Assembly (NCBI RefSeq): GCF_004004515.1
Contig: NZ_RXOL01000007.1
Location: forward strand, 55,195-119,194
DNA: 64,000 nucleotides
Source of the DNA: Croceicoccus ponticola
Lineage (GTDB): Bacteria > Pseudomonadota > Alphaproteobacteria > Sphingomonadales > Sphingomonadaceae
Direction: 5' to 3'
Below are positions 39,139 through 48,609 of the stretch, piece after piece (position 1 is the first letter of the stretch; each line of letters opens with the position of its first letter). Position numbers and translations under genes: made by a program. Below the pieces are notes generated by a model. The model searched no databases, was not told the origin of the DNA, and was given only the letters and a program-made list of their open reading frames with translations.

Positions 39139-41325
39139 TTATTTATTCCACTTGGCTTTCGACTTGCCATAACGCGTCTTGCGCATGCCGGGCTTCCCTT
39201 CGTTGCTGCGACCGACGATCGGCGCGCGTTTCTCGCTGTCGGGCAAGCCGAGTTCCTCGTTCTCCAGCTTGCGGATTTCGTCGCGCAGGCGGCCCGCTTC
39301 CTCGAATTCCAGATCGGCGGCGGCGGCGCGCATCCGGGCCTCCAGCTCCTCGATATAGCCGCGCAAGTTATGCCCGACGAGGTTGTTGCGATGATCGTCG
39401 CCGATATCGACGATGACGCCGTCACGGCTGGCGGTGTCGGCAACGATGTCGTGGATATTGCGCTTGATCGTGACGGGCGTGATGCCGTGTTCGGTGTTGT
39501 ACGCTTCCTGTCGTGCGCGGCGACGGTCGGTTTCGGCGATGGCGCGTTCCATGCTGCCGGTCATGCGATCGGCATAAAGGATGACGCGCCCGTCGACGTT
39601 GCGCGCGGCGCGGCCGATCGTCTGGATCAGCGACGTTTCGCTTCGCAGGAAACCTTCCTTGTCGGCGTCCAGAATGCAGACCAGCCCGCATTCGGGAATG
39701 TCCAGCCCTTCGCGCAGCAGGTTTATGCCAACCAGCACGTCATAGACGCCAAGACGAAGATCGCGGATCAGCTCGATACGTTCCAGCGTTTCCACGTCGG
39801 AATGCATGTACCGCACGCGCACGCCCGCTTCGTGCATGAATTCGGTCAAGTCTTCGGCCATGCGCTTGGTCAGCGTGGTGACCAGCGTGCGATAGCCGTT
39901 GGCCGCCGTCGCCTTGCACTCCACGATGCAATCCTGCACCTGATCCTCGACCGGCCGGATGGTGACCGGCGGATCGATCAGGCCGGTGGGGCGAATGACC
40001 TGTTCGGCAAAGACGCCGCCCGACTGTTCCATTTCCCACGAACCGGGGGTCGCGGAAACCGCAATGGTCTGTGGGCGCATCGCGTCCCATTCGTTGAACC
40101 GCAGCGGCCGGTTGTCGATGCAGCTGGGCAGCCGGAAGCCGTATTCGGCGAGCGTCAGCTTGCGCCGGTGGTCGCCCTTGGCCATCGCGCCGACCTGAGG
40201 CACGGTCTGGTGGCTTTCGTCGACGAACAGCAGGGCATTGTCGGGCAGGTATTCGAACAGGGTCGGCGGCGGTTCGCCCGGAAGGCGGCCGGTCAGGAAG
40301 CGCGAGTAGTTCTCGATCCCGGCGCAGCTGCCAGTGGCGGCGATCATTTCAAGATCGAAATTGGTCCGCTGTTCCAGCCGCTGGGCTTCGAGCAGCTTGC
40401 CTTCTGTCTCCAGCTCCTTCAGCCGTTCGGTCAATTCGAAACGTATCGCCGCGCTCGCCTGCTTCATGGTGGGGCCGGGCGTGACATAGTGCGAATTGGC
40501 ATAGACCCGCACCTTGTCGAGGCTGGCGCCAGACTTGCCGGTCAGCGGGTCGAACTCGCTGATGTTCTCGATCTCGTCGCCAAAGAACGAGATGCGCCAA
40601 GCCACGTCCTCATAATGCGAAGGGAAAATTTCGAGACTGTCGCCGCGGACACGGAAATTGCCGCGCGCGAACGCGACGTCGTTGCGTTTGTATTGCAGCG
40701 CGACGAGCTTGCGGATGATCTCGCGCTGATCCTCGACCTTCCCCTTTACGAGATCGAAGATCATCGCCGAATAGGTCTCGACCGAACCGATGCCGTAGAT
40801 GCAAGAGACCGAAGCCACGATGATCACGTCGTCGCGTTCGAGTAGCGAGCGGGTGGCCGAATGGCGCATCCGGTCGATCGCCTCGTTTACCGAGCTTTCC
40901 TTCTCGATGTAGGTGTCTGACCGGGGGACGTAGGCTTCGGGCTGGTAGTAATCGTAATAGGAAACGAAATACTCGACCGCGTTGTTCGGGAAAAAGCTCT
41001 TGAACTCGCCATATAGCTGCGCGGCAAGGATCTTGTTGGGCGCAAGGACGAGCGCGGGGCGCTGCATTTCCTCGATAACCTTGGCCATGGTGAAGGTCTT
41101 GCCCGACCCGGTCACGCCCAACAGGACCTGCGTCTGTTCTCCGGCCTTTGCCGCTTCGACGAGTTCGGCGATGGCGGTCGGTTGGTCGCCGCTCGGCTCG
41201 TAGTCGAAGACCACTTCGAAACGCTTGCCGGCCATCGTCTTGGGGGGACGCTGCGGCTTGTGGGGGACGAAGCTGCCCGAAGTGTCCGGTTCTTCGAGGC
41301 CGCGACGGATGACGAGTTCTGCCAT
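39139..41325 (-). CDS. uvrB: excinuclease ABC subunit UvrB
   Basis: Damage-verification helicase of nucleotide excision repair. The start at 41325 ([14 protein letters not shown]) gives 728 residues. An extra 30-residue N-terminus precedes the standard [17 protein letters not shown]. Walker A GVTGSGKT is at 70-77, the beta-hairpin [12 protein letters not shown] follows, then DEXH as FVDESHQT. The UvrC-binding UVR motif ([19 protein letters not shown]) is near the end, followed by a basic tail. I found no GTTC-N7-GTTC SOS box in the 111 bp upstream. Confidence 0.98.
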   Translation of the reverse strand: MAELVIRRGLEEPDTSGSFVPHKPQRPPKTMAGKRFEVVFDYEPSGDQPTAIAELVEAAKAGEQTQVLLGVTGSGKTFTMAKVIEEMQRPALVLAPNKILAAQLYGEFKSFFPNNAVEYFVSYYDYYQPEAYVPRSDTYIEKESSVNEAIDRMRHSATRSLLERDDVIIVASVSCIYGIGSVETYSAMIFDLVKGKVEDQREIIRKLVALQYKRNDVAFARGNFRVRGDSLEIFPSHYEDVAWRISFFGDEIENISEFDPLTGKSGASLDKVRVYANSHYVTPGPTMKQASAAIRFELTERLKELETEGKLLEAQRLEQRTNFDLEMIAATGSCAGIENYSRFLTGRLPGEPPPTLFEYLPDNALLFVDESHQTVPQVGAMAKGDHRRKLTLAEYGFRLPSCIDNRPLRFNEWDAMRPQTIAVSATPGSWEMEQSGGVFAEQVIRPTGLIDPPVTIRPVEDQVQDCIVECKATAANGYRTLVTTLTKRMAEDLTEFMHEAGVRVRYMHSDVETLERIELIRDLRLGVYDVLVGINLLREGLDIPECGLVCILDADKEGFLRSETSLIQTIGRAARNVDGRVILYADRMTGSMERAIAETDRRRARQEAYNTEHGITPVTIKRNIHDIVADTASRDGVIVDIGDDHRNNLVGHNLRGYIEELEARMRAAAADLEFEEAGRLRDEIRKLENEELGLPDSEKRAPIVGRSNEGKPGMRKTRYGKSKAKWNK

Positions 41326-41436
41326 GCGCCGCGATATGGGTGCGGGTTGCCGGTGTTGCAATCCGATCCTGTTGCTTTCGATGGGTCTTCGACTAGCCTT
41401 GCCGGTGATTGACCATTTCCCTTCTGGAGAATTTGC

Positions 41437-42030
41437 ATGAAGCCTGTTCGCATGATCCTTTGCCTTGCGACGCTCGCCTTGGCGGCTTGCGGATCGAGCG
41501 GCGCCGATAAGGACGCGGAGAAGGTTGGGACTGGTACAGCAAGCGCGAGCGAAGGCGAAGCGGGTGCCGAAAGCATGAGCGCCGAGGAAGTCGCCGCGCA
41601 GATGGACAAGGCCGTCCGGCCGCTGCCGGGGCAATACGAATCCAAGGCGGAACTGATCGCGCTGGATCTGCCCGGAGTTCCTGCTGATCAGGCCGCGCAG
41701 ATGAAGGAGATGATGGCGACTTCATTCTCGCGCACCACTAGCCGCTGCCTGACCAAGGACGAAGCAGACAAGGGTTTCGAGGAACTGGCCAAGGGCGCGC
41801 AGGAAGACTGCAAGATCGACAGCTTCAAGGTCGACGGCGCGAAGTTCGCCGGGCGCATGATCTGCGATACTGCAGATGCGAAGGGAACGGTCACAATGAA
41901 GGGCACCGGGACCACGACCGGGTCGGACATGACGATGGCGATGGACATGGCTTCGGATGGTCTGCCGGGCGGGCGGATGGCCATGACGATGGGTGTCGTG
42001 AGCAAGCGCGTTAGCGATTGCGCGAGCTGA
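41437..42030 (+). CDS. DUF3617-type lipoprotein
   Basis: A 197-residue lipoprotein with signal and lipobox LAAC (residues 15-18). The body matches DUF3617 in pattern: [13 protein letters not shown], then [11 protein letters not shown] and two cysteines (C104 and a later DC pair), and a Met/Thr-rich [16 protein letters not shown] segment. Periplasmic function is unknown. GGAGA precedes the ATG. It is divergent from uvrB. Confidence 0.82.
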   Translation: MKPVRMILCLATLALAACGSSGADKDAEKVGTGTASASEGEAGAESMSAEEVAAQMDKAVRPLPGQYESKAELIALDLPGVPADQAAQMKEMMATSFSRTTSRCLTKDEADKGFEELAKGAQEDCKIDSFKVDGAKFAGRMICDTADAKGTVTMKGTGTTTGSDMTMAMDMASDGLPGGRMAMTMGVVSKRVSDCAS

Positions 42031-42146
42031 TTACGTGCATCCGGAATTATAGAGAAACCGACGTGCCGTCAGCGCGTTGTGCAATAATCAAGCAACCGAA
42101 CTCCATTTCTTTTGCAGGTGCGAACAGTTTTGCTAAGCTATCCCTG

Positions 42147-43085
42147 ATGACCGCGGCCAGAACCCACAATGCAAGGCAGCCGGACGATGTCCCCGCAAGG
42201 GGCCGGACGACACCTGCCGGCTTGACTTCTGCCTTGCCCGGTCGCGGGTTTTCCCTGCTTTTCGACGAGTTCCGGCGCCGCCATCGGCTGGCGTCGCGGC
42301 CTCATCCGGCAGGCGTGGCGACGCCGCGTGCCAAGCTGCTTTTTTCCGAGTTCGCATCGCTTGCCTTTCCGCGCGTCTATTCGTCGCGCTACGGCAAACC
42401 GGTCATAGAGCGTTGCGACGTTCCGCGCGCGGTGATGCTGCTGCCGGGGTTCGGCTCGCACCCGTGGCGCATGTCGGCGATGCGGCGCGAACTTGTCAAA
42501 GCCGGTCATTCGGTAACCGACTGGGGACTTGGCTGGAATCTGGGCGCGAGCGAAGATCGCTTCGATCGACTGCTGTCGCGCATAGAACGCGTATCGCAAG
42601 TAGAGGCGCGCAAGATCGTGCTGGTGGGTTGGAGCCTTGGTGGCGTCTTCGCGCGCGAAGCGGCCAAGGCATTGCCCGATCATGTCGCGATGGTCGTTAC
42701 CATGGGCTCTCCCTTTTCGGGTAACATGCATGGCAACAACGCATGGCGCGTCTATCACTGGATCGCCGGCCATGCGGTCGACAATCCCCCTGTCGGACAG
42801 GATTTCGCCGCGAAACCGCCAATGCGCACCGTCGCGTTGTGGAGCGCGAAGGACGGCGTGGTTCATCGCCATTGCGCCTGCGGTCGGGCGGGAGAGCGCG
42901 ATGCGTCGGTTGCGGTGCGCTGCACGCACATGGGCTTTGCCTGGCACCCCGCCGCGATTGAGGCGGTGGCGAAGGTTCTGCACAGTACCCCCACCGATGG
43001 CATGCCGGGCGATGGAACATATTCAAGCGTTGCCCACACCACACCTCAGCCAATCGCGATGACAGGAGCAGGCCGGACAGCATGA
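42147..43085 (+). CDS. alpha/beta hydrolase heading the ATP-grasp/Anbu operon
   Basis: A 312-residue alpha/beta-hydrolase-fold protein. The core begins at about residue 95 with MLLPGFGSHPWRMSAMRRELV, and the nucleophile elbow is GWSLGGVFARE. A late His is likely in THMGFAWHP. The oxyanion region is lipase-like. The first 60 residues are Arg/Pro-rich. The start at ATG 42147 is chosen because the longer frame to 42018 has no recognisable sequence. Its stop overlaps the ATP-grasp gene by 4 nt (ATGA), tying it to the operon. It could release or hydrolyse the operon's product; this is inferred. Confidence 0.82.
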   Translation: MTAARTHNARQPDDVPARGRTTPAGLTSALPGRGFSLLFDEFRRRHRLASRPHPAGVATPRAKLLFSEFASLAFPRVYSSRYGKPVIERCDVPRAVMLLPGFGSHPWRMSAMRRELVKAGHSVTDWGLGWNLGASEDRFDRLLSRIERVSQVEARKIVLVGWSLGGVFAREAAKALPDHVAMVVTMGSPFSGNMHGNNAWRVYHWIAGHAVDNPPVGQDFAAKPPMRTVALWSAKDGVVHRHCACGRAGERDASVAVRCTHMGFAWHPAAIEAVAKVLHSTPTDGMPGDGTYSSVAHTTPQPIAMTGAGRTA

Positions 43086-44512
43086 GCTTTTCAGGCACCG
43101 ATACCTTCGATGAAATGATCGACGCCGAAGGCGGTGTCAGGCCCGCCTACGCCAGTTATCGGGAGTGGTTCGACGAACAGGACCCGCGGGCGCTGCACCG
43201 CAAGCATCAGGAAGCGGAAGCGTTCTTTCGCAAGACCGGCATCACTTTCAACGTTTATGGTCAGGACGAGGCGGAAGAGCGGCTGATCCCGTTCGACCCT
43301 GTGCCGCGGATCATCGCCGCGCACGAATGGCGCCGCCTGTCCAAGGGGATCGAACAGCGCGTTCGGGCGCTGAACGCGTTCCTGCACGATCTTTACCACC
43401 GCCAGGAAATCATCCGTGCGAAACGGGTGCCCGAATCGCTACTGCGCGGGAACGCAGCCTATCTTCCGCACATGAGCGGGTTCACGCCTCCGGGCGGGGT
43501 CTATACCCACATTACCGGCATCGACCTTGTGCGGACCGGCACGAACGATTTCCACGTGCTCGAAGACAATGCCCGTACGCCCAGCGGCGTCTCCTACATG
43601 CTGGAGAACCGCGAGACGATGATGGCGATGTTCCCCGAACTGTTCACGCGGGTGAAGGTCGCGCCGGTCTCCGATTACCCGCGCCGGCTCGCGCGCAGCC
43701 TTGCCGCCTGCGCTCCGCCCGCGTGCAAAGGCAAGCCGGTCGTCGCGGTGCTAACGCCGGGCATTTTCAATTCCGCCTATTACGAACATGCCTTTCTCGC
43801 CGATCAGATGGGCGCCGAACTGGTGGAGGCGGCGGACCTGCGGGTTGTCGACGGACGGGTGCAGATGCGCACGACGCGCGGCTTTACCCCGGTCGACGTG
43901 TTGTATCGCCGGGTCGACGACGATTACCTCGATCCTCTGACTTTTAGGCCGGAAAGCATGCTGGGCGTTCCGGGCATCATGGACGTCTATCGCGCGGGCG
44001 GGATCACCATCGCCAATGCGCCCGGCACCGGCATTGCCGACGACAAGGCGCTCTATTCCTTCATGCCGGAAATCGTCGAGTTCTACACCGGCGAGAAGCC
44101 GCTTCTGCCGAATGTCGAAACCTTCCGCTGCATGGAAGAAGACGGCCTGAAATACGTCCTCGACAACATCGCCGACCTGGTGGTCAAGGAAGTCCACGGA
44201 TCGGGTGGCTATGGCATGTTGATCGGCCCGACGTCGTCGCGGCGCGAGATCGAGAAGTTCAAGGCGAAGCTGAAAGCGAACCCCGCCAATTACATCGCGC
44301 AGCCCACACTGGCGTTGTCGACGGTTCCGATCCTTACCAGGAAAGGCCTTGCCCCCCGCCATGTCGATCTGCGTCCTTTCGTCCTGATGAGCCCCAAAGG
44401 TATCGAGATTACCCCCGGCGGGCTTACCCGCGTCGCCCTGAAGCGCGGCAGCCTGGTGGTGAATTCAAGCCAGGGCGGCGGCACCAAGGACAGCTGGGTT
44501 CTGGAGGAGTAG
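43082..44512 (+). CDS. circularly permuted ATP-grasp (type 2) ligase
   Basis: Peptide/amide ligase of the circularly permuted ATP-grasp family (older names DUF404/DUF407), 476 residues. Typical motifs are the N-terminal FDEMIDAEGGVRPAY, the FxP loop in LIPFDPVPRIIA, LEDNARTPSGVSY, VVKEVHGSGGYGMLIGP, and the tail DLRPFVLM. The family is predicted to form an amide or peptide bond with ATP hydrolysis through an acyl-phosphate. The substrate is not known. It overlaps the hydrolase gene (ATGA), and the alpha-E gene follows after 9 nt. Confidence 0.93.
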   Translation: MSFSGTDTFDEMIDAEGGVRPAYASYREWFDEQDPRALHRKHQEAEAFFRKTGITFNVYGQDEAEERLIPFDPVPRIIAAHEWRRLSKGIEQRVRALNAFLHDLYHRQEIIRAKRVPESLLRGNAAYLPHMSGFTPPGGVYTHITGIDLVRTGTNDFHVLEDNARTPSGVSYMLENRETMMAMFPELFTRVKVAPVSDYPRRLARSLAACAPPACKGKPVVAVLTPGIFNSAYYEHAFLADQMGAELVEAADLRVVDGRVQMRTTRGFTPVDVLYRRVDDDYLDPLTFRPESMLGVPGIMDVYRAGGITIANAPGTGIADDKALYSFMPEIVEFYTGEKPLLPNVETFRCMEEDGLKYVLDNIADLVVKEVHGSGGYGMLIGPTSSRREIEKFKAKLKANPANYIAQPTLALSTVPILTRKGLAPRHVDLRPFVLMSPKGIEITPGGLTRVALKRGSLVVNSSQGGGTKDSWVLEE

Positions 44513-44521
44513 ACGAAGGAC

Positions 44522-45466
44522 ATGCTCGGACGCTCCGCAAACGCCATCTTCTGGATGTTCCGCTATCTTGAGCGGGCAGAAAACCTCGCTCGCCTGATCG
44601 ACACGGGCTTCCGCATGGCGCTGACCCGTGACCACCTGACTGCGGAGGAGGAATGGCGATCGGTCATCGAAACCGCTGGGATGCGCCATGCATACCAGAC
44701 GCAGAACGGCACTTATGCCGGGATCCAGGTTTGGAACTACATCCTGCGCGACCGCCACAATCCCAACTCGATCCGTTCGCTGATCGGGCAGGTCCGCGCC
44801 AATGCGCGATCGGCTCGCAATTCGATCACCACCGAAGTGTGGGAGGCGGTGAACGAAAGCTACCTGCATCTCACCGACCTGCTGAACCGCCCCGTCACGC
44901 AATCGGGGCTGGCCGACGCGATCAATGCGGTTAAGCGGGAATCAACGCAGGTGCGCGGCGCGATGGATGGGTCGATGTTGCGCAACGACATCTATAATTT
45001 CGCGCGGATCGGCGCCTTTCTCGAACGCGCCGACAACACGTCGCGCATTCTTGACGTGAAGTACTACGTCCTGCTGCCGTCGCTGTCCTATGTCGGGTCC
45101 AGCCTCGACAACGTGCAGTGGGAAACGATCCTGCGGTCGCTTGGGGCAGAACGCGCCTATCGCTGGCTGAATGCGGGACAGCTGGATGCGCGCGGCATCG
45201 CCGACTTCCTCATCCTCGACGGGCGTTTTCCGCGCAGCCTGCGGTTCTGTTATGCCCAGATGCGCGCTAACCTGCACGAACTGGCGCTGCAATATGGCGG
45301 GGAACTGCGTTCGCACGAAGTCATGCGCAATGCCGACCTGAAGCTGCAGGATCGAGATATCGATCTTGTCATCGACATGGGCCTTCACGAGTTCCTGTCC
45401 GATTTCATTTCGACCAATAACGAGATCGCCCACGCGATCCAAACCGATTACCGCTTCACCGACTGA
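44522..45466 (+). CDS. alpha-E domain protein
   Basis: All-helical protein of 314 residues, starting MLGRSANAIFWMFRYLERAE, the signature of the alpha-E family. This family nearly always accompanies the circularly permuted ATP-grasp ligase, as a separate gene or a fusion. Conserved acidic and arginine pairs (ERAENLARL; ERADNTSRILDVKYY) recur through the protein. No catalytic motif is known, and it may be a scaffold or carry the substrate. AAGGAC sits upstream of the ATG. Confidence 0.92.
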   Translation: MLGRSANAIFWMFRYLERAENLARLIDTGFRMALTRDHLTAEEEWRSVIETAGMRHAYQTQNGTYAGIQVWNYILRDRHNPNSIRSLIGQVRANARSARNSITTEVWEAVNESYLHLTDLLNRPVTQSGLADAINAVKRESTQVRGAMDGSMLRNDIYNFARIGAFLERADNTSRILDVKYYVLLPSLSYVGSSLDNVQWETILRSLGAERAYRWLNAGQLDARGIADFLILDGRFPRSLRFCYAQMRANLHELALQYGGELRSHEVMRNADLKLQDRDIDLVIDMGLHEFLSDFISTNNEIAHAIQTDYRFTD

Positions 45467-45478
45467 CGGGAACAGCCC

Positions 45479-46291
45479 ATGCGCCTCGCCATCACTCACC
45501 GCACCCGTTACGACTTCGAAGAGCCGGTCGTGCATGCCTTGCAGCGCTTGCGCCTCACGCCCAAAAGCACCAGCGGCCAGTCGGTTATCGAATGGAAGAT
45601 GACGATGGAAGGTGCGCGCTGCGAACTGGAATACGAAGATCACAACTGCAACACCACGGCGTTGTTGTCGGTGGAGCCCGGGGTTCGTCAGGTCGAAATC
45701 GAATGCAGAGGTGTGATCGACACCGACGATCAGGCCGGGGTGATTGGTCGCCATGCGGGCCACTTGCCGATCTGGCATTTCGCCGGGCAGTCGAGCCTGA
45801 CGAAGCCGGGGTCGGCCATGAAATCGCTGGTGTCCGGCCTTTCTGCCGATCGCGACCGATTGCAGATGTTGCACGAATTGTCATCGCGCGTTGCCGATTG
45901 CGTAAAATACGAAACCGGTTTCACGACCAGCGAAACGACTGCCGAAGAAGCGGTCGCGGCGGGTCACGGCGTATGCCAGGACCATGCCCACATCTTCATC
46001 GGATGTGCGCGGCACATCGGCGTGCCGGCGCGGTACGTATCAGGCTATCTCAAAATGGACGATCGCACGATGCAGGAGGCCGGGCACGCCTGGGCCGAAG
46101 CGTTCGTCCCCGAACTCGGCTGGGTCGGTTTCGACATATCCAACGGCATCAGCCCGGACGCCCGTTATGTCAGGGTCGCCACCGGTCAGGATTACAAGGA
46201 AGCGGCACCGATCACGGGCATGAGCTTTGGCAGCAACGACGACAGGGTCAGCGTCGAGCTTGAAGTCATGCAACAGACAGTGGCGCAATAA
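45479..46291 (+). CDS. transglutaminase-like cysteine protease
   Basis: A 270-residue protein with the bacterial transglutaminase N-terminal beta domain (MRLAITHRTRYDFEEPV, about 1-85) and the transglutaminase core. The triad is C166 (GHGVCQDHAH), H203 (GHAWAEAFVP) and D219 (GFDISNG). There is no signal peptide, so it acts in the cytoplasm. Such proteins usually act as peptidases rather than cross-linkers. It follows alpha-E by 12 nt and precedes the Anbu gene by 82 nt. Confidence 0.93.
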   Translation: MRLAITHRTRYDFEEPVVHALQRLRLTPKSTSGQSVIEWKMTMEGARCELEYEDHNCNTTALLSVEPGVRQVEIECRGVIDTDDQAGVIGRHAGHLPIWHFAGQSSLTKPGSAMKSLVSGLSADRDRLQMLHELSSRVADCVKYETGFTTSETTAEEAVAAGHGVCQDHAHIFIGCARHIGVPARYVSGYLKMDDRTMQEAGHAWAEAFVPELGWVGFDISNGISPDARYVRVATGQDYKEAAPITGMSFGSNDDRVSVELEVMQQTVAQ

Positions 46292-46373
46292 GCCGCATTC
46301 GCGTTAGGCGCATATCGAGCGGGGCGGAGAGTCGGGAGACTTCCGGACCCCATGGCCATCAAGGGGCAGGTTT

Positions 46374-47123
46374 TTGACGTATTGCGTAGGTATGATGCTG
46401 GACAAGGGTCTGGTGTTGATGAGCGACACCCGGACCAATTCGGGCGTCGACAACATCTCGGTCTTCAGCAAGATGCACCATTGGTCCGTACCGGGCGAAC
46501 GGATCATCTCGGTCATGACTGCGGGCAACCTTGCCACGACGCAGGCGGTCATCAGCTTGCTGGAAGAACGCACCAAGGCGCCGGAAGATCGCGAGCCGTC
46601 GATCCTGAAAGCGCCAACGATGTTCCAGGTGGCATCGATCATAGGCGGACTGCTTACCGAAACGATCCGCGATCGTCAGGAATCGAGCCACCACATGTCG
46701 GGCGGTCCGAAATTCACCGCCTCGGTCATTCTTGCCGGCCAGATCGCCGGGATGGAGCCGCGGCTGTTCCTCATCTATCCCGAAGGCAACTTCATCGAGG
46801 CGAGCGAGGATACCCCGTTTTTCCAGATCGGCGAGACCAAGTACGGTCGCCCGATCATCATCCGCGCCTACAACCGGCAGATGTCGTTCGAAGATGCGTC
46901 GAAGCTGCTGATGGTGTCGATGGATTCGACGCTGGCCGCGAACCTTTCGGTCGGCATGCCGCTCGATCTCATGGTGCTCGAACGCGACAAGTTCGAACCG
47001 CTGCACGAACGCCGCATCCACGCCAGCGATCCGTTTTTTCAGGCGATCTCGACCGGGTGGAGCGAGGCGCTTCGTACCGCTTTTCATTCGCTTCCGGGTT
47101 ATGACCTGACCGAAAAGTCCTAA
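46374..47123 (+). CDS. Anbu proteasome-type peptidase
   Basis: Ntn-hydrolase of the bacterial proteasome-homologue (Anbu) family, 249 residues. The start is a TTG at 46374, with AGGGGCAGG a few bases upstream. Removing the initiator Met exposes Thr1 in TYCVGMML, and the usual proteasome partners are in place: D17 (MSDTRTN) and K32 (VFSKMHHW). Anbu rings are known as HslV/20S relatives without an established unfoldase partner. Its genomic link with ATP-grasp, alpha-E and transglutaminase genes is well documented. It lies 82 nt after the transglutaminase gene. Confidence 0.93.
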   Translation: MTYCVGMMLDKGLVLMSDTRTNSGVDNISVFSKMHHWSVPGERIISVMTAGNLATTQAVISLLEERTKAPEDREPSILKAPTMFQVASIIGGLLTETIRDRQESSHHMSGGPKFTASVILAGQIAGMEPRLFLIYPEGNFIEASEDTPFFQIGETKYGRPIIIRAYNRQMSFEDASKLLMVSMDSTLAANLSVGMPLDLMVLERDKFEPLHERRIHASDPFFQAISTGWSEALRTAFHSLPGYDLTEKS

Positions 47124-47150
47124 GCGTAGCGAACGCCAAGTTGCCGATTG

Positions 47151-47224
47151 CTCCATATCGGAGGGATCGTGCACGGAGTTCGGTGGGCTAAAAAGGTTAA
47201 GTAAAACAATACCTCCATATCGGA
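47151..47224 (+). promoter_or_regulatory. 12-bp direct repeat in regulator leader
   Basis: CTCCATATCGGA is present at 47151-47162 and exactly again at 47213-47224, 62 bp apart. Each copy has symmetric ends (TCC/GGA). The interval between includes an AT-rich stretch (aaaaaggttaagtaaaac). They lie between the Anbu stop and the FixJ-type regulator, so they may be binding sites for that regulator. Confidence 0.45.
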
Positions 47225-47260
47225 ATGGTCCTTAATGGCTCTCTGCGGTGCGGGGTGCGC

Positions 47261-47890
47261 ATGGTTGCGACCATGGAACAGCGCAACATCATACACATCG
47301 TCGATGCCGACCCTCGCAACCGCGCGACATTTGCCCGCGCGATTTTCGAGATGGGCCATCATGCAGAAGTTTATGACGATATCGGCGAACTGACGAGCCA
47401 CATGCCGCAAAACGGGATCGTGCTTGCCCACGACGACCTGAACGCGGGCGGTATAGCCGGCCTGGTCGATATCATGTCGGAACGCGGGGCGTGGCTGCCG
47501 GTCATCGCCATGGCCGCCGTGCCGGACATCGAACGGGTGGTGACCGCGATGCGGGCAGGCGCTTTCGATTACCTTCAGCAGCCGATCGATACCGACGCTT
47601 TGGCCAGTGCGATCGAGCGCGTTTCGAAGGAGGCGGCGACCCACGTCGAATATCGTCGCCGCTCGATCGAAGCGCGGACGCGGATCGCCATGTTGTCGAC
47701 GCGTGAGCTGGAGGTGCTCGACCGCCTGACGCGCGGTTGCTCCAACAAGGCGATAGCGCGCGAACTGGATATCAGCCCGCGGACGGTCGAAATCCACCGC
47801 GGCAACATGATGGACAAGCTGGGCGCGCGCCACGCGGCCGAAGCGGTCCGATTGCGGCTAGAAGCATCGATGGGGGAATGGCTGCATTGA
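47261..47890 (+). CDS. FixJ/NarL-type regulator with degenerate receiver
   Basis: A 209-residue regulator: receiver-like N-terminal domain (about 8-125) and LuxR-type HTH (LSTRELEVLDRLTRGCSNKAIARELDISPRTVEIHR). The receiver keeps an aspartate at the phosphoacceptor position (D59), but the acidic pair is D15-A16, the switch Thr is Ala85, and the invariant Lys is Q107. Phosphorylation control is therefore doubtful. The start is ATG 47261; ATG 47273 is an alternative. It lies directly downstream of Anbu and has no kinase gene nearby. Confidence 0.88.
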   Translation: MVATMEQRNIIHIVDADPRNRATFARAIFEMGHHAEVYDDIGELTSHMPQNGIVLAHDDLNAGGIAGLVDIMSERGAWLPVIAMAAVPDIERVVTAMRAGAFDYLQQPIDTDALASAIERVSKEAATHVEYRRRSIEARTRIAMLSTRELEVLDRLTRGCSNKAIARELDISPRTVEIHRGNMMDKLGARHAAEAVRLRLEASMGEWLH

Positions 47891-47966
47891 CCCCCATCCC
47901 GCCGCGGCACAGTGCTCGTGCCGTGGCGGACGAAGCCATTCCGTGCATATCGAACCGGTCGCCGAG

Positions 47967-48539
47967 TTAGCCGAACAGGCCCGCCGTTTCCGCCGCCAGC
48001 CACAGCCCCAGCACCACGAACAGGATCGCCGCCGCCAGTCTGATTTTCCCCAGCGGCAAGCGGTCGGCCAGCTTGTCACCCAGCCACAGCACCGGCGCGT
48101 TGGCCAGCATCATGCCGATGGTCGTGCCCGCCGTCACCAGCAGCGCATCGCCATATCGTGCGCCCAGCGCGATGGTCGCGATCTGGGTCTTGTCGCCGAT
48201 CTCGACGAGGAAGAACGCGATCAACGTCGTGAGGAACGCGCCGCCGCGCGATGCGGGCTGGTCGTCCTCTTCGAACTTGTCGGGGATCAGTGTCCAAAGG
48301 CCCATGGCTACGAAACCCGCGGCGACCAGATAGCGGAAAATCTCGCTGTCGAACCATGCGGCCGCCTGCGCGCCGACCAGCGCGGCAAGGAAATGGTTGG
48401 CCAGCGTTGCGAACAGGATTCCGAACGCGATCGGCACCGGCTGGCGGAACCGCGCCGCCAGCAACATGGCAAGCAGCATCGTCTTGTCGCCGATTTCGGC
48501 AAGAGCGACCACGACGGTGGAGGTAAAGAACGCTTCCAT
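47967..48539 (-). CDS. GDT1/UPF0016 family manganese exporter
   Basis: Membrane protein of the GDT1/TMEM165 family, 190 residues and about six helices in two repeats. Each repeat carries the family's metal-site motif: EIGDKT at 15-20 and EIGDKT again in the second half. Bacterial members export Mn2+. GGAG lies 8 nt before the ATG, and a yybP-ykoY-like manganese riboswitch precedes it, consistent with induction by excess Mn2+. It is convergent with the FixJ-type gene. Confidence 0.93.
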   Translation of the reverse strand: MEAFFTSTVVVALAEIGDKTMLLAMLLAARFRQPVPIAFGILFATLANHFLAALVGAQAAAWFDSEIFRYLVAAGFVAMGLWTLIPDKFEEDDQPASRGGAFLTTLIAFFLVEIGDKTQIATIALGARYGDALLVTAGTTIGMMLANAPVLWLGDKLADRLPLGKIRLAAAILFVVLGLWLAAETAGLFG

Positions 48540-48609
48540 GAAAATCTCCGAGCCGGGCTGTTACCGCGCTGAAACCATGCAACACCGTTCCCCCGCCCGG
48601 CCGGACAGG

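Noticed and set aside
39370..40845. Plus-strand frame (491 aa) opposite uvrB
   Set aside because: UvrB motifs are intact on the minus strand; the frame is a codon-bias shadow.
41326..41436. SOS box upstream of uvrB
   Set aside because: No GTTC-N7-GTTC or GAAC-N7-GAAC pattern could be found.
46311..46317. CATATCG before Anbu as a third copy of the CTCCATATCGGA element
   Set aside because: Only seven bases match and such a heptamer is expected several times in 64 kb by chance.
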